Shown: one piece after another, positions 54,462-63,519 of the stretch
Layout: each line of letters opens with the position of its first letter
Numbering within the stretch: position 1 is the first letter of the stretch
Assembly (NCBI GenBank): GCA_009833045.1
Contig: WUUP01000010.1
Coordinates: 62,001-126,000 of the forward strand
Length of the DNA: 64,000 nucleotides
Direction: 5' to 3'
DNA from: Saprospirales bacterium GYS_P2D
GTDB lineage: Bacteria > Bacteroidota > Bacteroidia > Chitinophagales > Saprospiraceae
The notes under the pieces: model-generated
What the model saw: the letters and a program-made list of their open reading frames with translations, nothing else
Told to the model about the DNA's origin: nothing
Databases searched by the model: none
Program-made: the position numbers and the translations under genes

Positions 54462-56056
54462 AAGGCCCAAACAAGACCTGCTGATAGGTTGCGTCCGAAC
54501 ACCTGATAGCCATCTAATACTTCATAGTCATCATTTAAAATATTCTCAGCTGAGACATTGATACTGAAAGTATTTGTTGGGCTATATTTTGCATTAAAGC
54601 TTAGTTCTTTTCTTATACCGGATTTTACAACTCCTTGCAGTTCTGAATGTCTTAGGTTTTGACCAGTATTAATGTTCGCTGATAGTGATGCGCTGATTTT
54701 GTCATCTTTGGTATGAATTGTTGCCATCGGGCAGAACTCAAGTGTAGGTCGATGATAGAGTATGACTCCATCATCAGATATATAATGACGATAAGTAGAA
54801 GACAAACCAAAATCTAAGTAATCAGAATATCGATAGTCAAGATTGATAATACCACTGGCTATCTGATAATCCACAGATGAGATATCCATTAGAGTCATTT
54901 CGCTCTCTGATACATAATTAGCGTCGTCATACACTCGTGCTAAGCTACCTGACACATTTAGCGTCCAGACTTTTGCTATATCAGTATTGACAGCTATTTC
55001 CGCTTTTTGTGTCAGCCTTGACATCGGTGACTCCATGAACATGAAGTCAGTATATGGATTGATTTGTGAGATTTGTTGGAGTCCGAGATAGTCTACTTGT
55101 TGATCGAGATTGATAGCTATCCGTGTTTGCTTGTTTGGATAGATAGTAGCTGATAGCGTTGGGATGACTTTGTGATTATTTTGCCAGTATGTATGATTAG
55201 CACCTATGCTACCTGTCCATTTCTCATTACGATGCTGGAAACTTAGCGTATTGCTGATATTAGTTAAATTATCAAAGTTGTAGTTAGACGAAAGCTGTGC
55301 ATATGATTGTATCGCTACACTCCAATTATCATTTAGCCCTTTCTGTACAGCAGACGAAAAGCTCCATAGATTTTCTTTTATACTAGCCGTATTGGTATTG
55401 TTAAGTTCGATAACAGCATTTACATTCCAGTCAGTACTTCGATCATTAAAGGAGGCAATATCTATTTTTAGATCAAAATCATCATAAGCTATTTCATTGA
55501 TCTCTTGATTGATGACTTTATGATTGTATCTATAATTTCCATATGTGCGTCCACCACCTTGTACTCTGATCGTACTCATCAGATGGTCGTTGATATAATA
55601 TTTCATGCCAATCTGTCCATTTAGGTCAGATAGATACTTGTTTGATATATCATTTTCTCGCCATTGGTCGTAGGCTATATGTCCAAAAATGTGAAAGTAA
55701 TTATCTACTTGATGACCTACATAAGCTTCCCCTGACCAAGGGTTAGTGGTTCCTTTATTCAGTCGAAGAAAACCTGTTTTACCTGAGTTGTCATTGATAG
55801 CTTCATATGCGATGGGCTCTATATCGAGAGTGATACTGGGCTCATATGTATCCATTGATAGGAGTGCTTCTCTACTTTTGTCTACAGGGCCATTTTCGCT
55901 GATCTCATGATGGATATCTATGTAGATAGGCTCAGCTTTGTAGAGATCTTTGGAGAAGTCCTTTACTACTTGCAGATTATTATCATCTATGTTTTGAGCA
56001 GCACCATTTAGATAGAGTAGGGTACTGATTAGTAGGATATATGTAGCTTTCATCAT
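54458..56056 (-). CDS. Outer-membrane beta-barrel protein (TonB-receptor-like, no plug)
   Basis: 532 residues with signal peptide (ATYILLISTLLYLNGAAQ) and a polar ~60-residue periplasmic segment. A long barrel follows, starting near TNPWSGEAYVGHQ and built of alternating strands (GYRYNHK-like, YGNYRYNHKV, INLDYRYSDYLDFGLSSTYR). It ends FGRNLSAGLVWAF with a terminal Phe. The C-terminal part resembles the barrel of TonB-dependent receptors, including ENILNDDYEVLDG, but no plug domain or TonB box was found. It lies 21 bases downstream of the large TPR gene and is surely co-transcribed. The 3' end overlaps the AAA+ gene by 4 bases. Confidence 0.72.
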   Translation of the reverse strand: MMKATYILLISTLLYLNGAAQNIDDNNLQVVKDFSKDLYKAEPIYIDIHHEISENGPVDKSREALLSMDTYEPSITLDIEPIAYEAINDNSGKTGFLRLNKGTTNPWSGEAYVGHQVDNYFHIFGHIAYDQWRENDISNKYLSDLNGQIGMKYYINDHLMSTIRVQGGGRTYGNYRYNHKVINQEINEIAYDDFDLKIDIASFNDRSTDWNVNAVIELNNTNTASIKENLWSFSSAVQKGLNDNWSVAIQSYAQLSSNYNFDNLTNISNTLSFQHRNEKWTGSIGANHTYWQNNHKVIPTLSATIYPNKQTRIAINLDQQVDYLGLQQISQINPYTDFMFMESPMSRLTQKAEIAVNTDIAKVWTLNVSGSLARVYDDANYVSESEMTLMDISSVDYQIASGIINLDYRYSDYLDFGLSSTYRHYISDDGVILYHRPTLEFCPMATIHTKDDKISASLSANINTGQNLRHSELQGVVKSGIRKELSFNAKYSPTNTFSINVSAENILNDDYEVLDGYQVFGRNLSAGLVWAF

Positions 56057-56077
56057 CTTATTATTGAGTAAGTATTC

Positions 56078-58984
56078 TTATAGATTTAGAGAGTTGAGTC
56101 TTTTTTCAGCCTGTAGTATTAGCGATTGAGGGATTTCGATCTCGGCAGATAAGAGTCCTTCCAGAGCTGCGATGGCATCGTTCTTATCACCTTTCAGGTA
56201 ATATGCATCCGATAAGAGTATGATGCTTTTTGCCAGCCAAGCAGAATCTGTAATGAGTAAGTCATAATTACTCGTGATTTTATCTATGCTTTCTTCTAAT
56301 TTATTGAGATTCATAAGCGCCAGCGAATGAGCATATATTTCCTTTGGTGTTAGCTGGATATATCTACTGATCTCGATATTTGATCTATTATCGAGTATTT
56401 GATCCCATTGTCGTGTAGAGATTTGATGCGTGGTTAGCTTTTGGATGATTTCTGATTTTTGAGTGTCATCTATCATAGCATTGCAAAGAGTGCTTAGATC
56501 CTTTTGTATTAGCTCATGTTGATCAGTTTCGATTTGAGCTATGGCTTTTCTATATACCGTAGACGCTTCATGATCAAAGTATCCTTGATTAGCATAGGCG
56601 ATATAAGACTGGTAGTCTTTATTTTTTTCATATAGGATGACTCCAACCTTTGTTGCTATATCAGGAGCTTCATTTAGGTCGATATGTTTATTTACGGAGA
56701 GGAGATATTCATCCCAGGCTGCAAGCTTGTAGAGTATGTCGATTTTTGACTTTACAGCTTGATTCTTGTAATTCCCATTTGGATGATCTTGTATTAATTC
56801 ATCGAGTACCGATAGAGCTTTGTCATTCTCGCCATTGTCGAGGTGAGTTCGAGAGAGCTCATAGAGTATTTGTTCTGGAGATTTATCAGTTTCTATCTCT
56901 TTAGTGATGGCTACATATGCCTCTGTATCTGTATTATAATCTCTATATATTTCTTTCAATGCGTTTTGTGCAGACATCCTGTTTTCATCATTAGTCGATG
57001 TGTGTAGGATACGCTGATAGTACTGTTCAGCCTGCGCAAAATCTCCTGCATTGACGTTTATTAATCCCAATTGGATAATTGATTTTTCTTGGATATCTCG
57101 ATCCACAGTATGATTTGCTAAGTCTCGATAGAGCTCTTCAGCCTTTTGGTATTTTCCTAAATTAAAGAGAGATTTCGCAGCTTTATATTTTGCTGATACG
57201 GCATACTCACTGTGTGGATAGTCATCATACAGCTCTTGTAGTAGTATCACTTGATCGTATAGTTTTCCTCTCAGTTCTGCGACGAGTGCTTTTTGATAAA
57301 GAGCGTGATCAACGCCTCTATTGTTTTGGAATGAGTAGCTATAGGCTCTTTCAGCATTTTCCAGATCATTTTGTATGACATAGCAGTCCCCCATACGATT
57401 GTATATATCATCTGAGAGTTGCTCATGTTGAGGAAGGGTACTCTGCTGTAGATTCATTTTTGCATTGCTAAACAAACCTAAGGCCCGATCCACATTCTCC
57501 TCCTGAAAATGCAGATATCCTAAATAATACTGACACGCTCCGAGCAATCCTGTATCACTGCTCAGGCTATTATTGGCTATGAGCTCTGATAGTTTAGATT
57601 TGGCTTGAGCCGTTTGACCATTTTTTAGTTGATAGATAGCCAGATGTGCTGATAATAGCTCATCATACTCAGTAGGTATAGATAGGAGTTGTATCTCGTT
57701 GATAGCTGCTGTGACGGCATCCCAATTTTTATTATTCACTGCCTTTAGACCTTTGTTATAGATCTTTTTGAGTATTACTTGCTGACTTTGAGGATTATCT
57801 CTGAGCGCTTTTGATAGCACGGCTAATTGTCTTGGATCTTCGATTGCGTTAAGATGATTATTGATGATGCGTATTCCAGCGTCATGATATTCTGTGTTGA
57901 GGAGTTGCTGGGATACAGCTATTGCATTTTGACTATTGCCAGATGCACTATGCAGTTGTGCCAGGTTGTAGTTGATTAGGTTTTGATTTACGGAGGTGTT
58001 TTTGAGTGATTCAAATACCTTAATAGCTTCTGCTGATCGCTCTGTAAGGGCCAGAGCATATGCTTTCTCATATTTTAATCGATCAGAAAGCACGTCTGTA
58101 GTCAATAGATTGAGCAGTTGTTGATGTTTACCACTTTGATTCAGTGCATAAGCTATAGCAGGGAATATTTCATCTGTTGGATCATCAGTATCTAACAGAG
58201 CAATCGCATTATCATAATCTTGCTGATGATAATAGCTCAATGCTACGATTTTCTTTATGGATTGACTGTTTTGTATGCGTTCATTAGTCCTAGTACTGTA
58301 GTATTGAATGACCTCTGGGTAATGACCGAGCGCATAATGCGATGTAGCGAGATAGTAAGGCAAGTGCTGATGGAGGATTTCATCTTTGCCGATTTTTAAA
58401 AAGTGTGATAAAGCTACATCATACTTGCCTGACAGCATTTGAGCTATACCTGAGTAATATTGGGCGTAATTGTATTCTGGATGCTTCTGATCTATTGTAG
58501 TCTCAAAAGCTGTTATAGCTGTAGCGAAATCTTTCTTTTTAAAAGCCTCGTACCCGATGTAGAAATTTAATTGAGACAATTGACCCTCTTCTATTCCGAG
58601 ACTTTTTCCATATGCTGCTATATCTCCACCTTGGATAATACCTGCTTGACTATAGTCCTTTATCATGCTGACTAAAGCAGAGCTTATCTCTTGATTATTA
58701 AACTGTGCCTTATCATGGCTTCTGATAGACGCTGTTGTCTCGAGTGGTCTTTCATTCAAGGTAGCAAGTAAAATCGCTTTGTTGTTTTCGATTTTATCTG
58801 AGAGGGTAGGCTCTTGATACTGATACATTTTAAGTACCGCATCATACACTTGATAGTGCATAGCATCCTCTATAGTTAGCCGTTTGTCTGCATGCGCAGA
58901 TTGTATGCTTTGGGCATTCATTTTGATACCGATAGCACTGCTCAAAATAAATAAATGAAGACTGATAAATAGATGATTACGCAT
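56078..58984 (-). CDS. Large periplasmic TPR-repeat protein
   Basis: 968 residues: a signal peptide (LFISLHLFILSSAIGIKMNAQ), then helical repeats almost throughout. Tetratricopeptide patterns are visible many times (YKAAKSLFNLGKYQKAEELY, YYLGYLHFQEENVDRALGLF, LSRTHLDNGENDKALSVLD). The layout resembles TolA-binding YbgF-like proteins that scaffold envelope complexes. Its partner is likely the outer-membrane barrel encoded 21 bases downstream. The pair could form an export or assembly complex; no substrate is evident. Confidence 0.82.
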   Translation of the reverse strand: MRNHLFISLHLFILSSAIGIKMNAQSIQSAHADKRLTIEDAMHYQVYDAVLKMYQYQEPTLSDKIENNKAILLATLNERPLETTASIRSHDKAQFNNQEISSALVSMIKDYSQAGIIQGGDIAAYGKSLGIEEGQLSQLNFYIGYEAFKKKDFATAITAFETTIDQKHPEYNYAQYYSGIAQMLSGKYDVALSHFLKIGKDEILHQHLPYYLATSHYALGHYPEVIQYYSTRTNERIQNSQSIKKIVALSYYHQQDYDNAIALLDTDDPTDEIFPAIAYALNQSGKHQQLLNLLTTDVLSDRLKYEKAYALALTERSAEAIKVFESLKNTSVNQNLINYNLAQLHSASGNSQNAIAVSQQLLNTEYHDAGIRIINNHLNAIEDPRQLAVLSKALRDNPQSQQVILKKIYNKGLKAVNNKNWDAVTAAINEIQLLSIPTEYDELLSAHLAIYQLKNGQTAQAKSKLSELIANNSLSSDTGLLGACQYYLGYLHFQEENVDRALGLFSNAKMNLQQSTLPQHEQLSDDIYNRMGDCYVIQNDLENAERAYSYSFQNNRGVDHALYQKALVAELRGKLYDQVILLQELYDDYPHSEYAVSAKYKAAKSLFNLGKYQKAEELYRDLANHTVDRDIQEKSIIQLGLINVNAGDFAQAEQYYQRILHTSTNDENRMSAQNALKEIYRDYNTDTEAYVAITKEIETDKSPEQILYELSRTHLDNGENDKALSVLDELIQDHPNGNYKNQAVKSKIDILYKLAAWDEYLLSVNKHIDLNEAPDIATKVGVILYEKNKDYQSYIAYANQGYFDHEASTVYRKAIAQIETDQHELIQKDLSTLCNAMIDDTQKSEIIQKLTTHQISTRQWDQILDNRSNIEISRYIQLTPKEIYAHSLALMNLNKLEESIDKITSNYDLLITDSAWLAKSIILLSDAYYLKGDKNDAIAALEGLLSAEIEIPQSLILQAEKRLNSLNL

Positions 58985-59153
58985 GATAAAAAATTATAAT
59001 ATGTAAATGTACCTATACTTTGTCTATTTCACAAATAACACGATCGTAGATCTATGTGATACGGTGATTATGCAGGAGCTACGTACTTTTTGTAGTGAGA
59101 CTTTGCGCTTAGCGAAAAAATCTCTATTTAGGGGGCTTATTAAATGATATAAA

Positions 59154-61007
59154 ATGAAGATTTATTGTTTTTTGGTTGCTCTATTGATGACTCAGATTGG
59201 ATTTGCTCAGCCAGATAGATGGCAGCAGCGTGCCCACTACAAAATGGATATCGACTTTGATGTAGAGAAACATCAGTTCAAGGGGAAGCAAAAACTCAAA
59301 TATTGGAACAATTCACCTGATACATTAGAAAGGGTGTTTTATCACCTGTATTTTAACGCCTTTCAGCCTGGTAGTATGATGGATGTAAGATCACGTACTA
59401 TCGTAGACCCAGATCGCAGAGTGGGGGACCGTATCTCTAAACTAAGCGATGAAGAAATCGGCTATCATAAGATTGACAAACTAAAGCAAGATGGAAAAGA
59501 TACCAAGTACGAAGTGGTCGGGACTATCCTCGAGGTGCAGCTCGCTAAGCCCATAATGCCTGGTAAGAGTTCGACTTTTGAGATGGAATTTCACTCACAG
59601 GTGCCGCTTCAGATCAGGAGATCGGGCAGGGACAATGCTGAAGGGATCGACTATAGTATGGCTCAGTGGTATCCTAAGATGGCCGAATATGACTACCAAG
59701 GGTGGCATGCTAATCCATATGTCGGAAGAGAGTTTTATGGCATATGGGGTGATTTTGAGGTCAAAATCAATATTGATGATAGCTATATAGTAGGAGCTAC
59801 AGGAGTTTTACAAAACGCTAAAAAGATAGGTCGTGGCTACTCTGATAAAGAGGTAAAGGTCAAAGGGAAGAAGGTCTGTTGGGAGTTCAAAGCGGAGAAT
59901 GTTCATGATTTTGTATGGGCTGCTGATCCGGACTATGTAGTGGATAGCTACGAGACTCGAGAGGGCATCATGATGTACTTCTTGTATCAGCCAGGAGAGA
60001 AGACCACTGAGAACTGGAAAAATCTTCCTGCTATATTGGATGAGGCGATAGGATTTATGAATAAGAGATATGGGGAGTATCCGTATCCTGTATACAGTTT
60101 TATCCAAGGTGGAGATGGAGGTATGGAGTATCCTATGGCGACTCTCATTACAGGTGAGCGATCGATAGGTAGTCTAGTAGGCGTGTCTATACATGAGTGG
60201 ATGCATAGCTGGTATCAGATGATCCTTGGTACTAATGAGGCTCTGTATCCATGGATGGACGAGGGATTCACGACATTTGCATCAGGAGAAGTTATGAATC
60301 ACTTGCGATCCAAAGGTATGATACCTGGTGATGTCGCTGAGATACATCCTAATGAAGGTTCTATACGTGGATATATCAATCTCACGACTACAGGTCTCGA
60401 GGAGCCACTGAGCACCCACGCCGATCACTTCATGACAAATCGTGCTTACGGCTCAGGATCATATACTAAAGGTGCAGTTTTCATGAAGCAACTCGAATAT
60501 GTTATCGGTGAAGAAAATCTTACTTCTGGATTGTTACGATATTATAATACTTGGAAGTTTAAACATCCCAATGTCAATGACTTCATCCGTATCATGGAGA
60601 AGGAGTCAGGACTTGAGCTCGATTGGTACAAAGAATATTTTGTCAATACTACACATACCATCGACTATGCTGTGACGGATGTCGTAGCTGAGCAAAGTAA
60701 CTCCGTCGTTCAACTACAAAAAGTAGGAATTATGCCAATGCCCCTGGATGTGTATGTCCACTATACGGACGGATCAACAGAAATTATTAATATACCACTG
60801 CGTATCATGAGGGGAGCTAAAGAACGTGAGTATAGTGAAATGGACTATCGAATAGCAGAAGATTGGCCTTGGACGCATCCTACATACGAGCTGGTGCTCA
60901 ATAGATCTATCGAAGAAATAGAATCGGTGTCAATCGACGACTCTTTCAGATTAGCGGATGTAGATAGTGCTAATAATGAGTGGGTAAGGACCACTGCTGA
61001 AGAATAA
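59154..61007 (+). CDS. Secreted M1-family metallopeptidase
   Basis: 617 residues with signal peptide (IYCFLVALLMTQIGFAQ). Gluzincin zinc site HEWMH (H347, E348, H351) with the third ligand E370 in WMDEGFTTFAS, 19 residues after H351 as in M1 aminopeptidases. The exopeptidase motif normally GxMEN reads GGMEY here (E325), so amino-terminus recognition is kept but altered. The N-terminal domain (about 20-240) is the all-beta saddle; the C-terminal ~170 residues are a short helical and beta part. Predicted periplasmic peptide degradation. The gene is monocistronic. Confidence 0.9.
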   Translation: MKIYCFLVALLMTQIGFAQPDRWQQRAHYKMDIDFDVEKHQFKGKQKLKYWNNSPDTLERVFYHLYFNAFQPGSMMDVRSRTIVDPDRRVGDRISKLSDEEIGYHKIDKLKQDGKDTKYEVVGTILEVQLAKPIMPGKSSTFEMEFHSQVPLQIRRSGRDNAEGIDYSMAQWYPKMAEYDYQGWHANPYVGREFYGIWGDFEVKINIDDSYIVGATGVLQNAKKIGRGYSDKEVKVKGKKVCWEFKAENVHDFVWAADPDYVVDSYETREGIMMYFLYQPGEKTTENWKNLPAILDEAIGFMNKRYGEYPYPVYSFIQGGDGGMEYPMATLITGERSIGSLVGVSIHEWMHSWYQMILGTNEALYPWMDEGFTTFASGEVMNHLRSKGMIPGDVAEIHPNEGSIRGYINLTTTGLEEPLSTHADHFMTNRAYGSGSYTKGAVFMKQLEYVIGEENLTSGLLRYYNTWKFKHPNVNDFIRIMEKESGLELDWYKEYFVNTTHTIDYAVTDVVAEQSNSVVQLQKVGIMPMPLDVYVHYTDGSTEIINIPLRIMRGAKEREYSEMDYRIAEDWPWTHPTYELVLNRSIEEIESVSIDDSFRLADVDSANNEWVRTTAEE

Positions 61008-61034
61008 GGAAAAACAGCAACAAAGATTTAGAAA

Positions 61035-61625
61035 TCAAGCGGCTTGCAGCTGCTTGTTTTCTAATTTTGCTAAATGCTCTTGCTTTGTCTTTTCACGATT
61101 AGAGATGGCAAAGTCTGTATGATAATGATGACTCTTTAAAAAGCCTATCTGGATATTATCAAACTCTGAATCGAGGTTTGGAAAAATGTCAAACGTCTCC
61201 CATTCCTTTTTTAGAGTAAGTCCTGTCGATACAAAATCATTGCGACCCAAGTAATCGAGGTCTGCATCACAGATGATCTGCTCCAATAGATTTTGAGGAT
61301 TCTGCGGTATCTTGGTAGCTAAAATGAGTTTTTTTACAGTCTCAATTTGTTTCTTGTTGTATTTATGCTTTTTCATCATTTTACTGATGATTTCTGCACC
61401 TACTTCCTCATGATTTCGATAGGTCTCTAAAAACCCTATATCATGCCCAGCAGCTGCTATCTCAAGTAGCTCAGCGTCTTCTTTTGATAGATTATAATAG
61501 TTGACATAAGCCTTGCATACATTGTGCACATCTATAGTGTGATGCAGGCCATGATAGCTCAATCGCTGATCGATATTATCCGCTATTTTGCTGTAGATTT
61601 CCCTTATGATCTGTTCTTTCTTCAT
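61035..61625 (-). CDS. HD-domain phosphohydrolase
   Basis: 196-residue soluble protein of the HD superfamily, which hydrolyses phosphate esters of nucleotides with a bound metal. Metal-binding residues are H25 and H28 in YHGLHHT, the HD pair H61-D62 in AAGHDIGF, H72 in NHEEVG, and the distal Asp in ICDADLDYLG. No regulatory domain is attached. It lies beside an adenylate cyclase gene on the same strand (80 bases downstream of it). A role in cyclic-nucleotide or nucleotide turnover is conceivable, but nothing in the sequence proves it. Confidence 0.85.
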   Translation of the reverse strand: MKKEQIIREIYSKIADNIDQRLSYHGLHHTIDVHNVCKAYVNYYNLSKEDAELLEIAAAGHDIGFLETYRNHEEVGAEIISKMMKKHKYNKKQIETVKKLILATKIPQNPQNLLEQIICDADLDYLGRNDFVSTGLTLKKEWETFDIFPNLDSEFDNIQIGFLKSHHYHTDFAISNREKTKQEHLAKLENKQLQAA

Positions 61626-61704
61626 GGAGCTATCTTACAAGTTATACTTATTCGTCACATTATGACGAGATATTCCCTATAAAGTCTCAAAAATTTAGCC
61701 AAAA

Positions 61705-63363
61705 TTAGTTTAAGACAATAGGGTTTTTCTTAGTTGTGACATAATACATCTCCATTTCGTTCATGTTTTTTACTTTCATACTACCTCTTTTTTCAAATTC
61801 ATATTGATCTTTCACCAGTTCGTAAGTCGCACGACTGATATTTATTCTTTGAGCTTCTGACTGACTTTCGAGTCGAGCAGCTACATTGACTGTGTCACCC
61901 CATATGTCGTATGCAAATTTCTTCATTCCCACCACACCAGAAATGATCGGACCAGTATGGATACCGATCCTTGCATCAAATCTTACTTTGCCCGATTTTT
62001 CACGCTGATGATTCCATTCATTAAGAAAACTCACCATGTCCAGCGCAGCATTAATAGCATCTTGGGCGTGTGATTGATTAGCGACGGGGACTCCGCCTGC
62101 ACACATATAGGAGTCTCCTATCGTTTTGATCTTTTCAATATTGTATTTTGAGATGATCTGATCAAAGGCTCTGAAACATTCGTCTAAAGCTTCTATTAGT
62201 TCTTCGGGTCTGAGTTCTTTTGAGATTTTAGAAAAATTGATAAAATCAGTAAATAACACCGTAACCTCCTTCAGCCTTCTGGTGGTGACCTTAGATTTTT
62301 CTTTAAGTTCTTGTGCTATGAATTGAGGTAAGATATTGAGCAGCAGCTTTTCTGATCTTTCTTTTTCTTCTTCTATGATCACATTCTTTTCTGCGAGCAT
62401 TTTATTAGAGCGCTTTGTGCTGATAGCGATCCATGATACAAATCCTACTAAACCAAGAGCTAATAAGCCCAAAGATCCATATAACTTTTGCTGACTACTT
62501 TTTAGTTTTAACTCTGACTCTTGCAGCTGTATTTGCGATTCTTGGAGATCCAGTTGAGATTCTTGATGTGCTATCAGCGCTTCATTACTCACGAGTTTTA
62601 TGGAGTCCAGTTCTGACATGAATTTTAAAGAGTCTATCATCCTCATGTTGTACTGGATGATAGCTTCTTGCTGAGCTTGATCACGATTCATCCTTTCGAT
62701 GAGCTGAGATCTCCGAGATAGCAATCTTTTGCTTTGAGCTACAGACTCAGAGAGTTCTTGCCGTACTTGCTGTAGTTGTTCACGTTCTTCTTTGAGTTTT
62801 TCTAATTCTACAAAGGCCTCTTCTGTTTTTAGCTTTTTGAAATCCTTGAGGTCTTCCTTTTTCATATGAGCCACTCGCTCTATCTCTACTTCTCGTCCGA
62901 GATCATAAAATGACTCTATAGTCTTTAGTCTTTTTTTGTCTTGCCTTTTATTGAGTGCTACATCTTGTGTAGCCTCCAGCATTCGGATGGATTCAGTGAT
63001 TTGTTCATTTGTAGGCGACACTCCAGAGACAAAATCTAACGCCTCGACTAACTCTTTTATATATTTATCTGTTTTAGGAAAGTGGTCATAGATCAGCTCT
63101 GCTTTATTGTATTCTACGACCATACGAGCACTGCGAGCTAGCTGTTTTGCTTCCTTTATAGCGTCATCATAGAGACTGAGCGCATTATCATATTCTCCTA
63201 ACTTTGTTAGTTCTTCTGCACCATTTACAGCGATTTGTATTAATTCAGGACCTGATTTGTCCTTCATTTGAGCCTCTATAGTCTTCATAGAGTTTTGAGC
63301 AAACCCAATCTGAACTATGCTCATCAGTAATGAGATAGTGAATATTTTTTGGCAGAGATACAT
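61705..63363 (-). CDS. Membrane-bound class III adenylate cyclase with periplasmic TPR-like sensor
   Basis: 552 residues. Signal peptide (IFTISLLMSIVQIGFAQ), a helical/TPR-like periplasmic region (about 25-180), and a long coiled coil (180-290, with the heptad run LQESQIQLQESELKL). One transmembrane helix (295-315) leads to a signalling helix ending in LLNILPQFIAQELKE and the catalytic domain (about 362-552). Metal Asp D373 (LFTDF) and D417, adenine-selecting K413 (KIKTIGD) and D486 (YDIWGD), and transition-state N493 and R497 are all present. The Lys/Asp pair indicates ATP rather than GTP as substrate. The product is presumably cAMP, made in response to a periplasmic signal. Confidence 0.9.
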   Translation of the reverse strand: MYLCQKIFTISLLMSIVQIGFAQNSMKTIEAQMKDKSGPELIQIAVNGAEELTKLGEYDNALSLYDDAIKEAKQLARSARMVVEYNKAELIYDHFPKTDKYIKELVEALDFVSGVSPTNEQITESIRMLEATQDVALNKRQDKKRLKTIESFYDLGREVEIERVAHMKKEDLKDFKKLKTEEAFVELEKLKEEREQLQQVRQELSESVAQSKRLLSRRSQLIERMNRDQAQQEAIIQYNMRMIDSLKFMSELDSIKLVSNEALIAHQESQLDLQESQIQLQESELKLKSSQQKLYGSLGLLALGLVGFVSWIAISTKRSNKMLAEKNVIIEEEKERSEKLLLNILPQFIAQELKEKSKVTTRRLKEVTVLFTDFINFSKISKELRPEELIEALDECFRAFDQIISKYNIEKIKTIGDSYMCAGGVPVANQSHAQDAINAALDMVSFLNEWNHQREKSGKVRFDARIGIHTGPIISGVVGMKKFAYDIWGDTVNVAARLESQSEAQRINISRATYELVKDQYEFEKRGSMKVKNMNEMEMYYVTTKKNPIVLN

Positions 63364-63519
63364 GTAGATTTTATTAAATCCGCTTTAAGGTACATATTCT
63401 TTATCATATTGATAACAAAATGCTATGAATTTGATAACGCTATAGATTATACGTTCTCCGTATTCTTATTAAAGATTCTTGCTAGGATTATATTACTTAC
63501 ATCTTAAAGTTAGACAGTT

